Assembly (NCBI RefSeq): GCF_030694375.1
Contig: NZ_JAUXYL010000007.1
Span: 124,001 to 188,000 of the forward strand
Direction of reading: 5' to 3'
Source of the DNA: Algoriphagus sp.
GTDB lineage: Bacteria; Bacteroidota; Bacteroidia; Cytophagales; Cyclobacteriaceae
DNA: 64,000 bases
The notes under the pieces are model-generated. The model was not told the origin of the DNA. It saw only the letters and a program-made list of their open reading frames with translations, and did not search any database. A program made the translations under genes and the position numbers. Of this stretch, positions 20,883-30,668 are shown piece by piece; the stretch's first letter is position 1; each line of letters starts with the position of its first letter.

Positions 20883-20920
20883 AAGCCTTTTCGAAATTTT
20901 CGGGAAGGTTTTTCTGTTTT
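20883..20920 (+). terminator. Possible intrinsic terminator after peroxiredoxin
   Basis: AAGCCTTTTCGAAA / TTTCGGGAAGGTTT pair as an RNA stem with several G-U pairs, followed by TTCTGTTTTTG. Confidence 0.45.
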
Positions 20921-21072
20921 TGCCTTCGAATTCAGAATCTTCTGGAAATCGATTTCATTGAATCGCCGAAACCGGTTTTTAGGATTCTCACACTTTTTTT
21001 ACCCGAAAGTGAATTTTTTTAAACCGTTTTTTCAATTTTTGACATAAATCAAAAAGTGAAGGGCAAAAAATA

Positions 21073-21100
21073 AGGGAGCCTTTTTAAAATCAGGCTCCCT
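21073..21100. other. Intergenic perfect hairpin
   Basis: AGGGAGCCT (21073-21081) and AGGCTCCCT (21092-21100) perfectly complementary with a 10-nt A/T loop. Confidence 0.7.
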
Positions 21101-21327
21101 ATCAGGGTTTATTGTCAATGGATTAAAACCATATAAACTTTGGCAAAGCGCTGGGTTGAGCAACTATTCTGTTTGCAAAAGTTTCCTAAACGTATTAAAA
21201 CCAAACAAACAATCAAAATTTCAGATGAAAATTTTTGATTTATTTTTCTTAATCCTCTGTTCGATTCTACATGCGATATATCGGAGCTATTCAAAATTCC
21301 TTTTAACTTGAAACCAAACCACAGCCG

Positions 21328-22491
21328 ATGAAAAAATTCATCCTATTTCTTGTCATCCTTTTTGTCGTTTACTTAATCGGCATCAACACCGTCCCACAAT
21401 ACATTGAGGCCGAACGAAATCCGGTCAAAGCCGCAGGACCCTATCAGGTATCTCCGGAAGCCCAAGCCATCTATGCCCGGCTCGATTTCATTTCAGACTT
21501 GCATTGCGACGCCCTCCTCTGGGGCAGGAATCTGAATAAAAGAGGGAATCAGGGACACGTGGATTTCCCAAGAATGAGGGAAGCCAATGTTGCCCTGGAG
21601 ATGTTCACAATTGTCTCCAAATCTCCTGCAGGCCAAAATATGCAGAGTAACAGCGAAGACGCTTTTGACAACATCACCCCACTGACCATCGCAAAAGGCG
21701 AAAGCCCCTGGAATTGGTTTAGCCTGATCAACCGAACTTTGTCCCAATCAGAGGCTCTTAAAAATTTTGTGGAAAATGAAGGTGAAAAAGCCATTTTCGT
21801 CCGGTCAAAAGCTGATCTTGAAAAGCTCATCGAAGCCCGGAAAAAAGACAAAGAAGTCATCGGCGCCATGTTGGGCATTGAAGGGGGGCACGCACTGGAG
21901 GGGACGCTGGAGAACCTGGACAAAGTCTACGCTGCCGGCGTGCGAATGGTCGGGCCGACTCACTTTTTTGACAATGAATTCGGCGGTTCTGCCCATGGTC
22001 AAAGCGGTGAAGGGTTGACAGACTTCGGGAAAAAGGTGATCGCCCGAATGAATGAACTGGGGATTTTCATCGATTTAGCCCATGCCTCTCCCGCTATTGT
22101 CGAAGATATACTTAGACTTAGCTCCAAGCCCGTGATTGTGTCTCATACCGGTGTGCGGGCGGTATTGGATTCTCAACGAAATCTCAGCGACGAACAGATC
22201 CAAAAAATCGCGGCAAACGGTGGGATCATCGGAATCGCCTTTTTTGACATGGCAGTGGGTATGCCCGAACTGCCAAACATCATTGCATCAATCAAGCATG
22301 TGCGTGATTTAGTAGGAGTCGAATTTGTGGCTTTGGGCTCAGATTATGACGGGTCGGTGGCTGTTCCTTTTGACATTACCGGACTTCCCCTGATTGTCGA
22401 AGGACTTTTAAATGCTGGATTTACGGAAGAAGAAATCAAAGCAGTGATGGGCGAAAATGTGAAGCGCTTTTTGCTTGAAAACTTAAACTGA
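21328..22491 (+). CDS. Membrane dipeptidase (peptidase M19)
   Basis: 387 aa; FISDLHCDALLWGRN, GIEGGHALEG, THFFDNEFGGSAHG, VSHTGVRAV, GSDYDGSV. Confidence 0.92.
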   Translation: MKKFILFLVILFVVYLIGINTVPQYIEAERNPVKAAGPYQVSPEAQAIYARLDFISDLHCDALLWGRNLNKRGNQGHVDFPRMREANVALEMFTIVSKSPAGQNMQSNSEDAFDNITPLTIAKGESPWNWFSLINRTLSQSEALKNFVENEGEKAIFVRSKADLEKLIEARKKDKEVIGAMLGIEGGHALEGTLENLDKVYAAGVRMVGPTHFFDNEFGGSAHGQSGEGLTDFGKKVIARMNELGIFIDLAHASPAIVEDILRLSSKPVIVSHTGVRAVLDSQRNLSDEQIQKIAANGGIIGIAFFDMAVGMPELPNIIASIKHVRDLVGVEFVALGSDYDGSVAVPFDITGLPLIVEGLLNAGFTEEEIKAVMGENVKRFLLENLN

Positions 22492-22494
22492 TCC

Positions 22495-23214
22495 ATGGAA
22501 AAAGCTATCCATCAGGAGAATGCCAATTTCGGTAAACTTCAGGAGTACCTCCGCGAATTTGTCTATGGGGGAATTGACGGGGCGGTGACCACCTTCGCTG
22601 TGGTAGCAGGTGGGTTTGGAGCCAACCTTGACGCCGGAATCCTGATTATTCTCGGCTTGGCCAATCTCCTGGCTGACGGATTCTCGATGTCGGTGGGGGC
22701 CTATCTTTCGGCTAAAAGCGAGCGGGATAATTACGACAAGCACCAGAAAATAGAGTATTGGGAAATCGAAAACCTTCCGGAAATCGAACGGGAAGAAATC
22801 GTCGAAATCTACCGTGAAAAAGGCTTCAAAGGGGAGCTCCTGGACAAAATCGTCAACCACATTTGTGATGACAAAGATCTTTGGGTAGCGGAGATGATGA
22901 AGGACGAACTGGGGATGATGCGCGACAGCAAAAGCCCCTTCAAAATCGGTGTGGCAACCCTGATATCCTTTATTCTGGTTGGGTTTATCCCCCTGATGGT
23001 CTACCTCTGGGATTTCTTTTTCCCTACTGATCTTGACACCTTCCTTTGGACCAGTATTTTAACCGGACTTGCATTTATGATCGTGGGGTGGCTGAAGGGA
23101 ATCGTCAATCAAACCTCCAAGCTGCGCAGCGTCTCGGAGACTTTGGCCCTGGGACTTTTGGCAGCGATCGTTGCCTATTATGTCGGTGATATTTTAAAAA
23201 GCTTTTTCATTTAG
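22495..23214 (+). CDS. VIT1/CCC1-family iron/manganese transporter
   Basis: 239 aa; [51 protein letters not shown]-like signature. Confidence 0.92.
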   Translation: MEKAIHQENANFGKLQEYLREFVYGGIDGAVTTFAVVAGGFGANLDAGILIILGLANLLADGFSMSVGAYLSAKSERDNYDKHQKIEYWEIENLPEIEREEIVEIYREKGFKGELLDKIVNHICDDKDLWVAEMMKDELGMMRDSKSPFKIGVATLISFILVGFIPLMVYLWDFFFPTDLDTFLWTSILTGLAFMIVGWLKGIVNQTSKLRSVSETLALGLLAAIVAYYVGDILKSFFI

Positions 23215-23352
23215 ATTTTATTACTCAGTTGGAATTTTGACACAGATTAAACCAGCTCTTGAAAATCTGCTTGAAGACCGAAGAGCGCCTCAATTCATAA
23301 GTTGAATCTTAGATAGGGTTATGATACTCCCACAGGTATAAAAAAATCAACA

Positions 23353-24105
23353 ATGAAAACAATCGAAGATGTCCTGACCCGAATGGATCAAATCGTAGCC
23401 GAGTGCAAAGCCCAACAATCCCGGATCGGGTATTTTGCAATTTTATACCGACAGGTCACCCGGAGGGTTCGGGATGGAATTTTGGCCCGAGAATTTGAGG
23501 ACAATGCCCGCATGGAGGTGCTGGACGTGCTTTTTGCAAAGCGATTTATAGATGCCTACGATAGCTGGAAACACGGGATCAAGCCAAGCGAAAGCTGGAG
23601 ATTGGCTTTTGAGGCAAGCAAAAATTCCGGAAACCTAGTGCTACAGCATCTATTTCTTGGGATCAATGCCCACATTAACCTCGACTTGGGAATCGCTGCC
23701 TCAGAGACAATGCTCGGAAAAGACCTCGGGGGGATCCAAGGCGATTTTAACAAGATCAATTCCCTTCTTGCCGAATTAGTCGACGGCGTAAAAGCAAATA
23801 TCAGCACCGTTTCACCGATTTTTGGTTGGCTGATACCGCTGGCAAAAGGACGGGACGAAATGCTTCTCAACTTTTCGATCCAACTCGCACGGGATGGGGC
23901 CTGGAAATACGCCGGAGAATACCATGCTGATTTGGACAAGGACTTTCAGATCCAAGACCGGGACCGTAACATTTCCAAACTGGCTCAAAAGCTAATCAGT
24001 CCGGGAAAATTCCTGGCCTTTATTGTGAAAATTGTAGCTTTTGCCGAATGGAAATCAGTCAGTCGGACAATGGATCAACTAGATATCCTAGCTAGCCACA
24101 GCTGA
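23353..24105 (+). CDS. DUF5995-like protein
   Basis: 250 aa; FAILYRQVTRRVRDGI, LVLQHLFLGINAHINLDLGIAA. Confidence 0.8.
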   Translation: MKTIEDVLTRMDQIVAECKAQQSRIGYFAILYRQVTRRVRDGILAREFEDNARMEVLDVLFAKRFIDAYDSWKHGIKPSESWRLAFEASKNSGNLVLQHLFLGINAHINLDLGIAASETMLGKDLGGIQGDFNKINSLLAELVDGVKANISTVSPIFGWLIPLAKGRDEMLLNFSIQLARDGAWKYAGEYHADLDKDFQIQDRDRNISKLAQKLISPGKFLAFIVKIVAFAEWKSVSRTMDQLDILASHS

Positions 24106-24215
24106 TTGGTCCCTTTTCTGAAAACGAAAAAATAACTTGGAATTCAAATTTTGAATCAAACATTTTTCACCTTACCTTTTAATTATTCGAAGCCCAATCT
24201 AAACCACAATCGACC

Positions 24216-24740
24216 TTGCTGAAGGAAAATTTTTTAATCAGAAATGCCCAACCGAGTGAATTTGAGGAGACCGGTCAATTGATGGTCGAGGTCTACTCCG
24301 AGCTGAAAGGTTTTCCGAAACAAGCTGATTTTCCGGAATACTATGACTTGCTGCTTCATATCGGTAAGCTCACCGAAAAACCCGAGGTCACCCTTCTGGT
24401 CGCTTTGGGCCCCGAAGAAGAAGTTTCGGGCGCGGTGGTTTATTTTGGAGACATGAGTCAATATGGCTCCAAGGGAATCGCACCAAATGAATCAAATGCT
24501 GCTGGAATCCGATTTTTGGCTGTTTCCAACAGCGCAAGGGGTCAGGGAATCGGAAAGGCATTGACGCTGGCATGCATCCAAAAAGCCAAAGAATCCGGAC
24601 TCGAACAGGTGATTCTTCATACTACTCACACGATGATGACCGCTTGGAAGATGTACGAGGGAATGGGATTTCAGCGAGCTGAGGAACTGGATTTTTTTCA
24701 GGGGGATTTACATGTCTATGGCTTTCGGTATTTTCTTTGA
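24216..24740 (+). CDS. GNAT-family N-acetyltransferase
   Basis: 174 aa; IRFLAVSNSARGQGIGKALTLACIQKAKESG acetyl-CoA-binding motif; non-ATG start in ORF track is plausible but unverified. Confidence 0.85.
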   Translation: MLKENFLIRNAQPSEFEETGQLMVEVYSELKGFPKQADFPEYYDLLLHIGKLTEKPEVTLLVALGPEEEVSGAVVYFGDMSQYGSKGIAPNESNAAGIRFLAVSNSARGQGIGKALTLACIQKAKESGLEQVILHTTHTMMTAWKMYEGMGFQRAEELDFFQGDLHVYGFRYFL

Positions 24741-24823
24741 TCCGGAACTTAAGCTTGGTTCTGCCCTACAATCTTTCCCGTCCAATCCCTGATTTTTCTT
24801 TTAGAATCTCCTAATTTAATGGA

Positions 24824-25630
24824 ATGCAAAGACGTCCTTTCCTCCACAAAATCAGTTTAATCAGCAGCTCCCTGATGTCCATACCATTCATTTCCTTCGG
24901 AAAAGCAGATTTCCCCAAAGCCACGCGTCTCAAATTCATCACTGCTTCGGACGGACATTTCGGGCAACCCGACACAGACTATGAAACCTCCCACCGCAAC
25001 TTGATCGAAGCAATTCATCGGGAGGAAAATGTGGATTTTGTGGTTTTCAACGGGGATTTGATCCACGACGAACCCAAATGGATGCCGGAAGTCAGAAAGG
25101 TCTACGACACACTCCAAGTGCCCTACTATGTATGCAAGGGCAACCACGACCGAATTTCGGAAAACAGTTGGCTTCAAATCTGGAACCAACCCGCAGACTT
25201 CGCTTTCACCAAAAAGGATAACTACGGTTTCCTATTGCTCAACTGCTCCAACGAAGCAGGGGACTACCTATGCGCAAATATTGACTTTGCCAGAGCTATT
25301 CTTGACGAATACAGCAAGCTTTCCCATGTCTTTCTTTTTGTCCACATTTCCCAAAATGACTGGACCCGACATGGGGTGGCTTGTGAGGATCTGCTCAAAC
25401 TGATCGCAAGCTACCCAAATGTCAAAGCGAGCTTTCATGGACATGACCACGACGTGGACGGGATCATGATCAACCGCAAAAAGCCTTACCTCTGGTCAGG
25501 ACACTTTGGCGGCAGTTGGGGTAATCCTTTTCCAAGCTATCGGGTTTGTGAAGTGGGTGAAGACGGCAAGACGATCACTTACCTCAAGTCAGTCAAAGAC
25601 GGGATGATCCTGAATGGACACAACCTTTGA
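24824..25630 (+). CDS. Calcineurin-like metallophosphoesterase
   Basis: 268 aa; TASDGHFG, NGDLIHDE, CKGNHDR, FHGHDHDVDG motifs. Confidence 0.9.
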   Translation: MQRRPFLHKISLISSSLMSIPFISFGKADFPKATRLKFITASDGHFGQPDTDYETSHRNLIEAIHREENVDFVVFNGDLIHDEPKWMPEVRKVYDTLQVPYYVCKGNHDRISENSWLQIWNQPADFAFTKKDNYGFLLLNCSNEAGDYLCANIDFARAILDEYSKLSHVFLFVHISQNDWTRHGVACEDLLKLIASYPNVKASFHGHDHDVDGIMINRKKPYLWSGHFGGSWGNPFPSYRVCEVGEDGKTITYLKSVKDGMILNGHNL

Positions 25631-25903
25631 TTTTTCAAACCACTAACGTAAAGGATTTTTACCACAGAGAAAATTGGAGATTGGGAGTTGATTTAACGAT
25701 GAAAAATCTGCGAAGATCCGCGAATTTTTTCTGCGGAATTCTGTGGGAAACAGTTCATCCCCTATTTCAAAAATCTTAGCGTCTTAGCTCCTTTGTGGCA
25801 AAAAAACCCATTCCTAAAATCCCAACTCAGGACTCCCCCCTTCAAAAAATCTACTATCTTGTTTTCCCAAGCTTTAAAGCTAATCAAACCTAGCCCATCA
25901 CCT

Positions 25904-26836
25904 ATGCAATACCGCACCTTAGGAAAAACAGGTCTGGAAGTTTCCATTCTGGGATTTGGAGCCTCTCCCCTGGGAAATGTTTTTGACCCGGTAGATGAAA
26001 AAGAAGGGATTTCCGCCGTCCACTATGCCTTGGATCAGGGGGTCAATTTCTTCGACGTTTCCCCATTTTACGGTCTCACTTTGGCCGAAAGCCGACTTGG
26101 AAAAGCATTGGAAGGGTCTCGGAAGGACATCATTCTCGCCAGCAAATGCGGCCGCTACGACTTGCAGCATTTTGACTTTTCCCGAAAAAAAATCCTCCAA
26201 AGCATCGACGAGTCCCTAGTCCGATTGAAAACTGACTACCTCGATCTTTTCCAAATGCACGATATTGAGTTTGTAGACAAACAAATCATCCTAGAAGAAG
26301 CAGTTCCTGCCATGCAGGAGGTGGTCGCTTCCGGCAAAGCCCGCTTTTGGGGAATCACAGGTCTGCCGGTCCGCTACCTCGCACAAATCGCCCGGGAGAC
26401 GAATCCTGACACCGTCCTCTCTTGGGGACACTACAACCTGCTGGAAGACGAAATCAACGAGGAACTCGTGCCCCTTTCACTGGAAATGGAATTCGGCTTG
26501 ATGAATGCTGCACCGCTGATGCAGCGCATCCTTTCAGACGGAACTTTGCCCCCTTGGCATCGCTCCCCTCCTGAGGTCAAAGCCATGCAACCTATTCTGC
26601 TGGAGCTCTGCAAAAGCTACGGCGTACGGCTGAGTGATGTGGCTTTGCGCTATGCCATGGATCATCCCTATATCGCCACGACCATTATTGGCATGTGCGA
26701 ACTCGAGGTCGTCAAACAGAATGTGGCGGCTTTGGACTTTGAAATACCCGAAGTATTGCTTGAAAAAATCGAAACACTGCTCGCCCCGGTGAAGAACAGG
26801 ATGTGGTTTGAGGGGAAGGAGGAGAATAATATTTAG
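25904..26836 (+). CDS. Aldo/keto reductase (L-fucose/L-galactose dehydrogenase-like)
   Basis: MQYRTLGKTGLEVSILGFGASPLG, NFFDVSPFYG, DLFQMHDIEFVD; start moved from 25793 to Met at 25904. Confidence 0.88.
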   Translation: MQYRTLGKTGLEVSILGFGASPLGNVFDPVDEKEGISAVHYALDQGVNFFDVSPFYGLTLAESRLGKALEGSRKDIILASKCGRYDLQHFDFSRKKILQSIDESLVRLKTDYLDLFQMHDIEFVDKQIILEEAVPAMQEVVASGKARFWGITGLPVRYLAQIARETNPDTVLSWGHYNLLEDEINEELVPLSLEMEFGLMNAAPLMQRILSDGTLPPWHRSPPEVKAMQPILLELCKSYGVRLSDVALRYAMDHPYIATTIIGMCELEVVKQNVAALDFEIPEVLLEKIETLLAPVKNRMWFEGKEENNI

Positions 26837-26993
26837 TATCAAGATGTTAGACTTAAGTATCAAGAGTTTAGAATCAAAGACAAATTTGGATTGTCAGGCT
26901 GAGCGGAGTCGAAGCCATTACTTAATTATTAATCAAAAATAAATTAACAAATCAGCTATGGACTATGGTCTGTCGACTGTTGACTAAAAACCT

Positions 26994-28019
26994 ATGAAAG
27001 CCCTTTTTCTTACCGAAGTCGGAAAATCTGAAGTCCGCGAAATCGAAAAGCCCGTTCCAAAACCCAATGAAGTCCTCCTCAAAGTAGAAATGGTCGGGTT
27101 TTGTGGGGGAGATATGAATGGGTTCAAAGGCCTTTTCCCCCTTCAGGAATATCCCAACATCCTCGGACATGAAGTGGGTGCGCTTATCGAAGAATTGGGC
27201 GGAGATGTACCGCAGCAGTTTCGAATCGGCTCCAAAGTCACCCTCTACCCCTATCTCGCTTGCGGCACCTGCGTGGCTTGTCGCAAAGGCCGGCCCAATG
27301 CCTGCAAAACCAACAAAACCATGGGAGTGCGTCGTCCCGGCGCAATGACGCGCTATGTCTGTGCTCCCTGGCAGGATCTTTTCCCCTCCGATAAACTCAG
27401 CTTCCGTGAGCTTGCCCTTGCCGAACCACTGACTGTAGGCTTTCATGCTGTGGCTCGAGGAAGAGTAAGTGCGGAAGATTGCGTGGCGGTCTTGGGTTGT
27501 GGAATCGTAGGCCTCGGGGCTGTAGCCTCTGCAGTCAACCGAAATGCAACAGTCATCGCTATCGACTTGGACGATTCGAAGCTTGAAATCGCCCGCAAGA
27601 TCGGCGTCGCCCATACCATCAATCCATCCAAAGAAGACCTGCATGCGAGACTTCAGGAGATCACAACTGGCGATGGTCCGGATGTGATCATCGAAGCCGT
27701 CGGAAGCCCTACGACCTACCAGGCTGCGGTGGAAGAAGTGGCCTTTTTGGGAAGGGTGGTCTGCATTGGCTATGCCAAAGCACCCGTGGAGTTCAATACC
27801 TCGCTTTTTGTCCAAAAGGAAATCGAAATCCTCGGCTCGAGAAACTGTGTGGGCCGAACTGATTTTCCTGAGGTGATCGCTTATCTGGAAGCCGGAAAAT
27901 TCCCTGTGGACGAAGTGATCTCCAAAGTGATCTCCATCGACGAGGGCCCTGAAACTTTAAAATCCTGGGCCGAAAATCCCCAGGGAATTGTCAAAATTAT
28001 GATTGACTTTGACCGATAA
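26994..28019 (+). CDS. Zinc-type medium-chain alcohol dehydrogenase
   Basis: 341 aa; NILGHEVGALIEELGG, YLACGTCVACRKGRPNAC, VLGCGIVGLGAVASAVNR Rossmann motif. Confidence 0.9.
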   Translation: MKALFLTEVGKSEVREIEKPVPKPNEVLLKVEMVGFCGGDMNGFKGLFPLQEYPNILGHEVGALIEELGGDVPQQFRIGSKVTLYPYLACGTCVACRKGRPNACKTNKTMGVRRPGAMTRYVCAPWQDLFPSDKLSFRELALAEPLTVGFHAVARGRVSAEDCVAVLGCGIVGLGAVASAVNRNATVIAIDLDDSKLEIARKIGVAHTINPSKEDLHARLQEITTGDGPDVIIEAVGSPTTYQAAVEEVAFLGRVVCIGYAKAPVEFNTSLFVQKEIEILGSRNCVGRTDFPEVIAYLEAGKFPVDEVISKVISIDEGPETLKSWAENPQGIVKIMIDFDR

Positions 28020-28838
28020 ATGATGATACAATCTGCTGTGACGATTGCTTTGGTGCCACAAATCAAATCCGGCCCCTGGATATTTTGGGAAGACTTGGAG
28101 CAAAGCATGAAAAAAGCCGCTGCCTTGGGATTTGATGGTATTGAACTTTTTACCTCTTCAGCCGATGCCATTGATCCAGACCATCTGGGTGAATTATTGG
28201 AAAAATACCAACTTCAGCTTGCGGCGGTGGGTACCGGTGCCGGAAAAGTCATCCATGGCTTGACCCTCACTGATCCTGATCCGGAAATCCGAAAAAAGGC
28301 CATTTCCTTCATCTCAGACATGATTTCTTTCGGAGCAAAGTTTGGGGCACCGGCAATTATTGGATCCATGCAAGGCAATGTGCTTCCAACCGGAGACCGA
28401 GAAGAAACCCTTACTTGGCTCGCTGAAGGTTTGGAAATTCTCGGAAAACAAGCCGAATCAGAAAGAGCATTTCTGATCTATGAACCGCTAAATCGCTATG
28501 AAACCAACTTGATGAATACACTCGCAGCCGGAGGCAGTTTTATTGAAAAACACCGGCTGAACAAGGTCAAACTTCTGGCAGACCTCTTTCACATGAATAT
28601 CGAGGAGGAAAACCTCGCCCAGTCTATTCTGGATTTTGGAAAGCACATTGGTCACGTCCATTTCGCTGATTCCAACCGCAAACCGATGGGCTTGGGCCAT
28701 ACCGATATGGGACCAATTGCGGAAGCTATGAAAGAAATCGGATATGAAGGTTATGTCTCTGCGGAGGCTTTCCCCTCTCCCAATCCGGATACCGCAGCGG
28801 AGCAGACGATTCAGGAGTTTAGGAAATGGTTCAGGTAA
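28020..28838 (+). CDS. Sugar phosphate isomerase/epimerase (xylose isomerase-like TIM barrel)
   Basis: 272 aa; LGFDGIELF, KLLADLFHMNIEEENLA, HIGHVHFADSNR; immediately follows the dehydrogenase. Confidence 0.87.
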   Translation: MMIQSAVTIALVPQIKSGPWIFWEDLEQSMKKAAALGFDGIELFTSSADAIDPDHLGELLEKYQLQLAAVGTGAGKVIHGLTLTDPDPEIRKKAISFISDMISFGAKFGAPAIIGSMQGNVLPTGDREETLTWLAEGLEILGKQAESERAFLIYEPLNRYETNLMNTLAAGGSFIEKHRLNKVKLLADLFHMNIEEENLAQSILDFGKHIGHVHFADSNRKPMGLGHTDMGPIAEAMKEIGYEGYVSAEAFPSPNPDTAAEQTIQEFRKWFR

Positions 28839-29079
28839 ATAGGAAGTACGAGATACGAAGTACGAAATACGAAATACGAAGTACGAGGCTCTGGAAAGTG
28901 TGAAGTTTTTGATAAATGGATACCTTTCTAGTTTTGGAAATTAACCCCTAAAATAAAATTGAGTACATAACATCAAAGGAAATTTAAGACCAATAAGACC
29001 GCTGCGATCCTACCTACTTCGCGATGACGAAGAAAACCTTAACACCTTAAAACACAATTTCCCAACCTCCTAACCTCCC

Positions 29080-29421
29080 ATGAAACGCTTCTGCCTCACC
29101 CTCGACCTGATCGACGATCCCGAATCTATCCGAATCTATGAAGCGCATCACGCTCCCGGTGCCGCTTGGCCCGAAGTCACACAGCATGACATCGACTGTG
29201 GAGTGTTGAATATCGAGATCTTCCGAACGGGGAATCGGATGTTTATGATTCTGGAGACAGGCGATGACTTTACCTTTGAGAAAAAGGCCGAAATGGATGC
29301 CTCAAACCCGTTCATCGCTAAATGGGAAGCCCTGATGTGGGGTTTCCAACAGCCCATCCCTTGGGCAAAACCGGGTGAAAAATGGGTAGTGATGGATCGG
29401 ATTTTCAAGTCAGGGCTTTAA
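29080..29421 (+). CDS. L-rhamnose/L-fucose mutarotase (RhaM-like)
   Basis: 113 aa; CLTLDLIDDPESIRIYEAHHAPGAAWPEV and NPFIAKWEALMWGFQQPIPWAKPGEKWVVMDRIF. Confidence 0.88.
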   Translation: MKRFCLTLDLIDDPESIRIYEAHHAPGAAWPEVTQHDIDCGVLNIEIFRTGNRMFMILETGDDFTFEKKAEMDASNPFIAKWEALMWGFQQPIPWAKPGEKWVVMDRIFKSGL

Positions 29422-29493
29422 GGAAACCTTTGAGTGCGCCGCGGCGTACTCGAAGGTTTTTGATTTTGACCTTAAAGGAATCGAAGGAACGCG

Positions 29494-30093
29494 ATTTTTT
29501 TACCACAGAGAAAAAAGAGAGTTTGATTTAAAGGATTCTTGACCTTCATCTAAACTCCAATCTTCCTATCTCTCTTTGATCTTTTTTGAGAGAACGGAGG
29601 TATGCGCTTCGCTTTTTGGTCGTTTTTGCCATGCTTCGGAAGGCCGGAAAGGAGACGGACTCCAACAAAGACTTTTCTTTAAGCGAAGCATTCCATACAT
29701 CTTTGCGATTTTTGCGCCTCTGCGGTGAATGATTTTTTACCACAGAGAAAAATGAGAGTTTGATTTAAAGGATTCTTGACCTTCATCTGAACTTCAACCT
29801 TCCCATTCTCTCCCTATCCTTTCTTGAGTGCACAGAGGTACGCGCTTCGCTTTTTGATCGTTTTTGCCATGTTTCGGTAGGTGGGAAAGGAGACGCATTC
29901 CAACAAAGACTTTTCTTTAAGCGAAGCAATCCATACTCTTTGCGATTTTTGCGCCTCTGCGGTGAATGATTTTTTTACCACAGAGAAAAAAGAGAGTTTG
30001 ATTTAAAGGATTCTTGACCTTCATCTAAACTCCAATCTTCCTATCTCTCTTTGACCTTTTTTGAGAGCACAGCGATATGCGCTTCGCTTAAAT
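29494..30093. repeat. Tandem ~237-bp intergenic repeat, two full copies and one partial
   Basis: TACCACAGAGAAAAA(A/T)GAGAGTTTGATTTAAAGGATTCTTGACCTTCATCT recurs starting at 29501, 29738 and 29976 (periods 237 and 238); third copy truncated. Confidence 0.9.
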
Positions 30094-30668
30094 AACTTGG
30101 TAATTCCATCTCTTCATTCTGGAAAAAATCTGCGTTTGTCTGTGACTTTTTCCCAACAATTCCCGGATCTGAGCTCTATTTTGAAAATTATTTTTTTCTT
30201 TTTCGGGCTGCTTCCAGATCTCTCAAATTGCTCAGAAAACAAAAAACCGGAGGGCTTTTTTGCGTGATAATTGCAAAACCAATCCCTTTTTCCCGCTTGT
30301 AAATCAGAACTCAATCCTCAATAAGGAAATCCATTTCTGGCTTGCCTTACTTTATCAGTTTTCAAAATAATTTTAGTTTAACCTTATTCTTCAGTCAATT
30401 AGCTTAACTGAAACCAGTCATTTTAGTGTATATTTAAAATAATTGAGGGAGGAGGACTGACACCGGACCATTTTTTATTTCATGAAAGCGCCTTAATTCT
30501 GAATTGATGCAGGGCTCATGGAAATTATTCATTTGTCGGTGATTATCATTTTCAAATTCCTCAGAAGCACTATCAGTCCAAGGGCTCAGGCCTAAGGTAT
30601 TTCCGAATCAAGTGGCCGGGGATTTTTCCTGCACGTTAGCAAAAGTGTAGGGGCATAATTTACTATCT

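Noticed and set aside
29546-29743. 65-aa minus-strand ORF in the ~237-bp repeat
   Set aside because: Arises from repeat sequence; Lys/Arg/Ser-rich translation typical of spurious ORFs.
29494-30093. Possible CRISPR array
   Set aside because: Repeat unit is ~237 bp with no short repeat/spacer alternation and no cas genes nearby.
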